Positions 32,809 to 36,554 of a stretch of DNA of 36,554 nt are shown here, piece after piece. The notes below the pieces were generated by a model that saw nothing but the letters and a program-made list of their open reading frames with translations, ran no database searches and had not been told where the DNA came from. The stretch comes from Gammaproteobacteria bacterium (lineage in GTDB: Bacteria > Pseudomonadota > Gammaproteobacteria > GRL18): assembly GCA_027012135.1 (NCBI GenBank), contig JALUZF010000063.1, forward strand, positions 1-36,554, in the 5' to 3' direction. Both the position numbers and the translations under genes were made by a program. Each line of letters starts with the position of its first letter. Within the stretch, counting starts at the first letter, position 1.

Positions 32809-33105
32809 ATGCAAAAGTGTATTTTAAGACTGATCACAGATAATGAACTGTATGATTCCATAACCGACTGCCTGCTGACCTTCCCTGACCGGGAACTGGA
32901 ATTTATGGGATTCTCCATACAGGCCCATACCCGGATGCTGGGGGACATCAGTGAACAGGTGTCCGGTTTTAAGCAGAAAATGCTGATTGAAATCACCACG
33001 CACAGCGATGAAGCCCGGCTGATTTATCAGCATGTAAAAAGTACTCTGACGGAAGCCAACTTTGAGACTCAGCTGTATCCCTTACTGGAACTGGATCACC
33101 AGTAA
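32809..33105 (+). CDS. DUF3240 family protein (PII-like partner of RND pump)
   Basis: A 98-residue protein resembling DUF3240 (PF11582), small proteins commonly encoded next to CzcA/CusA-type pumps in gammaproteobacteria and thought to have a ferredoxin-like/PII-like fold. MQKCILRLITDNELYDSITD starts it, FMGFSIQAH follows, and VSGFKQKMLIEITTHSDEAR is the second-half core. It starts 13 bp after the pump stop with GGGAGAGG as ribosome site, so it is the fourth gene of the operon. Its end overlaps the convergent DUF882 gene by 10 bp. The function is unknown; a sensory role is conjecture. Confidence 0.83.
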   Translation: MQKCILRLITDNELYDSITDCLLTFPDRELEFMGFSIQAHTRMLGDISEQVSGFKQKMLIEITTHSDEARLIYQHVKSTLTEANFETQLYPLLELDHQ

Positions 33106-33752
33106 CGAACCCGGCCGGTATCCATATGAATAAAGTCTGAACGCCGGTAATAACCGACACCACCGACTTTCATGGCCATAGCCAGTTCACGCAGGCGGCG
33201 GGTATTATAACCTTTAAGTCGAATATCAATGGCCTTACCCTGCATATGCAGGCTGCGTTTGGCGACCCCGGAACTTTTTTTGCGCAACAGGGCATTGGTT
33301 TTTGGGGAGCGGTAAGCCGATATTATCTCAAAGTCATTTTCAATGCCGCTTTTCTGCTGTAATACAAACAGCGCATCCAGCAGGTTTTTATCAATTGGAT
33401 GAATTTCTTCGGTACGAAAATCACATAAAAAACGATTAATTTCATCCAGAGCAGAGTCTGAATAAGTATGGCCATTATAATATTCAATGGCCAGATTTTT
33501 ACCGGTATGGGTATGGTAAAACGACAGTTCTCTTTTTTGTCCCAGTACAGCCCCCATTTTTGATGATACAGTGTTAGACGATGCCGCTTTAGCCATTACG
33601 GCAGCAGGCATAGCCATAGATAAGGGCATGGCCAGTAAACCGGAAACCAGTCGACGTCTGGCGTGTGAAACGGAAACGGTTTCACATTGCGTCTTCCGTG
33701 CCGAAGACTGCATAGAGTGATTATCTGTTATAGTATTTTGATGTGTTATCAT
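33096..33752 (-). CDS. Tat-exported DUF882 (YcbK-type, peptidase M15-like) protein
   Basis: A 218-residue protein. HARRRLVSGLLAMPLSMAMP (30-49) is a twin-arginine signal, so it is probably exported folded. The domain is DUF882/peptidase M15A-like: SAYRSPKTNALL (145-156), SLHMQGKAIDIRL (167-179) with zinc ligands His169 and Asp176, and FIHMDTG (207-213) with His209. Such proteins resemble D-alanyl carboxypeptidases/L,D-endopeptidases acting on peptidoglycan; the E. coli paralogue YcbK (MepK) cuts mDAP-mDAP cross-links. The gene diverges from an L,D-transpeptidase gene that makes those same links, as in E. coli where ycbB and ycbK are neighbours. A role in trimming them is a fair inference. Confidence 0.88.
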   Translation of the reverse strand: MITHQNTITDNHSMQSSARKTQCETVSVSHARRRLVSGLLAMPLSMAMPAAVMAKAASSNTVSSKMGAVLGQKRELSFYHTHTGKNLAIEYYNGHTYSDSALDEINRFLCDFRTEEIHPIDKNLLDALFVLQQKSGIENDFEIISAYRSPKTNALLRKKSSGVAKRSLHMQGKAIDIRLKGYNTRRLRELAMAMKVGGVGYYRRSDFIHMDTGRVRYW

Positions 33753-33772
33753 TTATTTACCGTTTATTTATC

Positions 33773-33789
33773 ATTATAGTGACTATAAT
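33773..33789. promoter_or_regulatory. Symmetric divergent -10 palindrome between DUF882 and L,D-transpeptidase genes
   Basis: ATTATAGT-G-ACTATAAT is a perfect odd-centred palindrome of 17 bp. It puts a TATAAT on each strand, facing each other: rightward at 33784-33789, leftward at 33773-33778. Each would serve one divergent gene, the leftward one only about 21 bp from its ATG. Weak -35 elements. It may equally be an operator that overlaps both -10s. Confidence 0.5.
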
Positions 33790-33862
33790 AACCTTTAGAC
33801 AATCCATTTGCCCAAAAATGCGGGCTATACTTCACATTTATAGTAAATATTGAGATTCATGC

Positions 33863-35518
33863 ATGAAATTTAAAGCTTTAAACCCTTTTCTGAGCTTTTT
33901 GCTGTCCCTGCTTATACTGTTTGCCTCTTCCGTATCCATGGCTGCTGTTTCCGATGACATTAAACATCTGGTGCAAAATCCTGTTAATGGTGAACTGATA
34001 GTTTCCGGTATTAAGCTGGGCGTACCTGAAATTGTCCGTAATTTTTATCAGTACAATGACTATCAGCCGACCTGGAATGACAAGGGTAAAATTAAAGTTT
34101 TATTAAAGCATATTAATGACAGCTATAAGCTGGGGCTATCTCCAGAAGATTATCTGCAAAATGAACTTAAGACCCGACTGGATAAAATGTTTAAATCAGA
34201 CCGGGAAAAAGCAGAACTGGACATACTTCTGACCGATGCCCTGGTCAGACTGGCTTACCATTTAAAATTCGGCAAGGTCGTGCCGTCCACTCTGGATCCA
34301 GACTGGAATGTCAGACGGGCATTTACTTCTGCCGATCAGGTAGCCAAACTGCATTATGCCCTTCGTTCCAGTGACAAGCTGCAGCAGCAGCTGGAAAAAA
34401 TAAGCAATATCGGGCCTGTTTACCAGGGACTGATCGATGCTCTGGCTCGTTATCGTGCCATAGAAGCTCAGGGTGGATGGCAGCCCATACCTGCCGGCCA
34501 GACTATTAAACCCGGCATGTCCGATCCCAGAGTGCCGCTGATCATCGCCCATCTGAAAATAGTCGGCGATTTAAAAACCGATAACTCCAGTGACGATAAA
34601 CCGCTTTATACCCCTGAAATTGAAAATACCGTTAAATCTTTTCAACATCGTCATGGTCTGGAAGATGACGGGGTTATCGGCAAGGGCACCCTGGAACAGA
34701 TGAATATTCCTGTAGCCCGGCGGATCAAACAGATCCTGGCTAACCTGGAACGTATTCGCTGGGTTAATGATAATCTGGGTGATGAATTTGTGGTGGTTAA
34801 TATTGCCGGTTTCCAGGTTTATTATGCCAAAAATAATAAAGTCTTCTGGCATTCAAAAGCACAGGTCGGAACCCGTTATCGAAGAACTCCAGTGTTTCGT
34901 GATGAAATTACCTATGTCGAATTTAATCCAACCTGGACCGTGCCGCCCACTATTCTGCGCAAGGACGTTTTGCCAAAACTGAAAAAAGACCGTGGTTATT
35001 TAAAGCAAAAGAATATGCGTATTATTGACCGCAATGGTAAAACCATTGATCCCAACAGTATAAACTGGTCCACGGTCACAACCCGAACCTTTCCCTATAT
35101 GATCCGCCAGGATCCGGGGCCGAACAATGCCCTTGGACGGGTTAAAATTATGTTCCCGAACAAGCACATGGTGTATCTGCACGATACCCCCAGCAAAAGT
35201 AAATTTAACCGTGCTGAACGAGCCTTCAGCTCCGGCTGTGTCCGGGTACAGAAGCCCTTTGAACTGGTGGAATTATTATTAAAAGACCCGCAAAAATGGA
35301 ACCAGGAGAGCTTTAAAAAAATTCTCGACAGCAGGAAAACCCAGAGGGTCAATCTGAAACAACCGGTACCGATTCTGCTGCTGTATTTTACGGCCCGAAT
35401 GGGTGAACAGGATCAGGTGTATTTCTTCAGAGATGTCTATAAACGGGATGAGAAAGTGATTAAGGCTCTTGAACAGCCGTTCAAATTTGTAAGCCCGGCC
35501 AGCAAATCCAGCAGCTGA
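33863..35518 (+). CDS. L,D-transpeptidase, YcbB/LdtD type
   Basis: A 551-residue periplasmic enzyme. It has a signal peptide (FLSFLLSLLILFASSVSMAA) and a family-specific region up to ~210 (Scaffold domain; FYQYNDYQPTWND at 61-73). A peptidoglycan-binding domain is at about 217-282 (FQHRHGLEDDGVIGKGTLEQ). The YkuD catalytic domain is at about 308-475, with YLHDTPSKSKFNRAERAFSS leading to the SGCVR motif (catalytic Cys459, His440). It links peptidoglycan by 3-3 (mDAP-mDAP) bonds. Length and order match E. coli LdtD, slightly shorter (615). The substrate-capping region between HDTPS and SGCVR is intact. Confidence 0.93.
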   Translation: MKFKALNPFLSFLLSLLILFASSVSMAAVSDDIKHLVQNPVNGELIVSGIKLGVPEIVRNFYQYNDYQPTWNDKGKIKVLLKHINDSYKLGLSPEDYLQNELKTRLDKMFKSDREKAELDILLTDALVRLAYHLKFGKVVPSTLDPDWNVRRAFTSADQVAKLHYALRSSDKLQQQLEKISNIGPVYQGLIDALARYRAIEAQGGWQPIPAGQTIKPGMSDPRVPLIIAHLKIVGDLKTDNSSDDKPLYTPEIENTVKSFQHRHGLEDDGVIGKGTLEQMNIPVARRIKQILANLERIRWVNDNLGDEFVVVNIAGFQVYYAKNNKVFWHSKAQVGTRYRRTPVFRDEITYVEFNPTWTVPPTILRKDVLPKLKKDRGYLKQKNMRIIDRNGKTIDPNSINWSTVTTRTFPYMIRQDPGPNNALGRVKIMFPNKHMVYLHDTPSKSKFNRAERAFSSGCVRVQKPFELVELLLKDPQKWNQESFKKILDSRKTQRVNLKQPVPILLLYFTARMGEQDQVYFFRDVYKRDEKVIKALEQPFKFVSPASKSSS

Positions 35519-35538
35519 CAGTATCACGACCCTGGAAG

Positions 35539-35558
35539 TGCGGGCATTCCTGCCCGCA
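35539..35558. terminator. Stem-loop downstream of the L,D-transpeptidase
   Basis: TGCGGGCA (35539-35546), loop TTCC, TGCCCGCA (35551-35558): a perfect 8-bp G/C-rich stem 20 bp after the stop, followed by TAATATATG but no T-run. It lies between two convergent genes and probably serves both. Confidence 0.65.
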
Positions 35559-35717
35559 TAATATATGATAAACCGTTTTAAAAGTACATCTTAGTATTTT
35601 ACCGATAATACTTTATAGTAATAAAAACCTTGATGAGTTTACTGGTCTGATTCATTAAATCAATTCACAATGAAAATATTATTATTTAGGATGCATCAAT
35701 AAATGAATGCACACGAT

Positions 35718-36554
35718 TTAAGAATCACTGTCCTGAATAGTAATTCCGTCACGTAATAACGGCAATAAACTTTCCGCAGACAATGCCCTGCTGTATAAAT
35801 ACCCCTGAAATTCATCACAGCCCTGCTGGCGTAGAAAACGAGCCTGTTCAACAGTTTCAATTCCTTCGGCTATGACACTCAAACCGAGCTGTTTACCCAT
35901 CGCAAGAATGGCCAGGGTAATTTCTGTGGCATCTGCATTTTTGCCTATTTCCCGGGTAAAGGACTGATCGATTTTAAGCCGGTTCAGGGGGAAATTGCGC
36001 AGGCTGCTGAGGGAGGAATAACCGGTGCCGAAATCATCAATGGCCAGCTCCATACCCTGCTGTTTTATCTCCTGCATGACCTGTATGGCATTATCCATAT
36101 CATGCATCAGCGAACTTTCCGTAATTTCCAGTTCCAGCTGAGAGGGCTTAATACCCGTTTGCTCCACAATACGCCGAATGCTGTCAGCCAGGCCGGGTAC
36201 AATAAACTGCAATGGTGATACATTAACTGCCAGACGTAAGGGTCCAAACCCTTCATCTGTCCAGCTCCTAAGCTGCTGACAGGCGGTTTCCAGCACCCAC
36301 TGACCAATAATATTAATCAGCCCGACATGCTCGGCAACCGGAATAAAGGTGTCTGGTCCGACCCAGCCCAGTTTTGGACTTTCCCATCTCAACAGCGCTT
36401 CAACACCGACAATATGACCATCATGGGCATTAACCTGGGGCTGATAAAAGACCTTGAATTCCCCTCTTTCCAGAGCATGTACCAGAGCCTGCTCCAGACG
36501 CGAACGGACCTGCAGTTTCTGACCAATATCAGATGAGTAAATACACAATGGCTC
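35718..36554 (-). CDS. EAL-domain c-di-GMP phosphodiesterase, C-terminal part (runs off right edge)
   Basis: About 278 codons of an EAL domain; the frame stays open to the edge (…EPLCIYSSD…), so the 5' end, probably a GGDEF and/or sensor domain, is cut off. A TTG at 36546-36548 is not taken as the start, because homologous GGDEF-EAL proteins continue there. Key motifs are all present: VEALLRW, VNVSPLQF, ELEITESSL, AIDDFGTGYSSL, LKIDQSF, VIAEGIET and CDEFQGYLYSRAL. The metal-binding Glu/Asn/Glu/Asp-Asp/Lys/Glu residues and the QGY motif all remain, so hydrolysis of c-di-GMP to pGpG is likely. A link to motility control is plausible but only by general knowledge. Confidence 0.93.
   Translation of the reverse strand, partial: EPLCIYSSDIGQKLQVRSRLEQALVHALERGEFKVFYQPQVNAHDGHIVGVEALLRWESPKLGWVGPDTFIPVAEHVGLINIIGQWVLETACQQLRSWTDEGFGPLRLAVNVSPLQFIVPGLADSIRRIVEQTGIKPSQLELEITESSLMHDMDNAIQVMQEIKQQGMELAIDDFGTGYSSLSSLRNFPLNRLKIDQSFTREIGKNADATEITLAILAMGKQLGLSVIAEGIETVEQARFLRQQGCDEFQGYLYSRALSAESLLPLLRDGITIQDSDS

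Noticed and set aside
36546-36548. TTG as the true start of the EAL protein
   Set aside because: The frame continues to the window edge, and EAL domains with this linker normally follow a GGDEF domain, so the gene is treated as cut by the edge.

Overview
The window looks like a flagellated gammaproteobacterium. The evidence is a complete polar-type flgBCDEFGHIJKL set, full-length two-domain FlgJ, outer-membrane FlgH/FlgI rings, a YcbB-type L,D-transpeptidase next to a YcbK-type DUF882 protein, an RND/TolC efflux operon with a DUF3240 partner, and an IalB-family periplasmic protein. No rRNA, tRNA, CRISPR array or insertion sequence was recognised. I cannot name the genus.

Left part (1-10109), mostly minus strand: a flagellin-type glycosylation region. 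It encodes most of the pseudaminic acid (Pse) route: an SpsF-type cytidylyltransferase in the PseF position, PseI, PseG, PseC and PseH. PseB, the first enzyme, is missing as a gene. Only a decayed stretch of about 30 codons resembling its N-terminus lies just upstream of pseC. After pseH the same strand continues into a tightly overlapping acyl-chemistry cassette: acyl carrier protein, short-chain dehydrogenase, AMP-forming acyl ligase, LuxE-type acyl-protein synthetase and the start of a LuxC-type acyl reductase that runs off the left edge. The likely theme is a nonulosonic acid decorated with an acyl-derived group. The only plus-strand gene in this part encodes a sialidase-fold (Asp-box) protein. 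The first ~4.6 kb is visibly more A/T-rich than the right half.

Middle (10146-21114), minus strand: flgB to flgL in canonical order, probably as flgBCDE and flgFGHIJKL transcripts, each preceded by a sigma-54-like GG-N10-GC element. Gaps after several flg stop codons carry short heptamer/hexamer repeats. The largest is an inverted-repeat element with seven TGGCTC units between flgH and flgI. flgL leads within 36 bp into the sugar genes, tying filament assembly to glycan synthesis.

Right part (21407-36554): metabolic and envelope genes. They are a fused class II aldolase/short-chain dehydrogenase; a secreted Met-rich DUF4412-like protein; a fungal/actinobacterial-type LeuA whose leucine-sensing C-terminal domain is replaced by a short repetitive tail; a divergent Lrp/AsnC regulator; an IalB-family protein; a TolC-MFP-RND efflux operon with DUF3240; a DUF882 peptidase divergent from an L,D-transpeptidase; and the EAL half of a probable c-di-GMP phosphodiesterase cut by the right edge.
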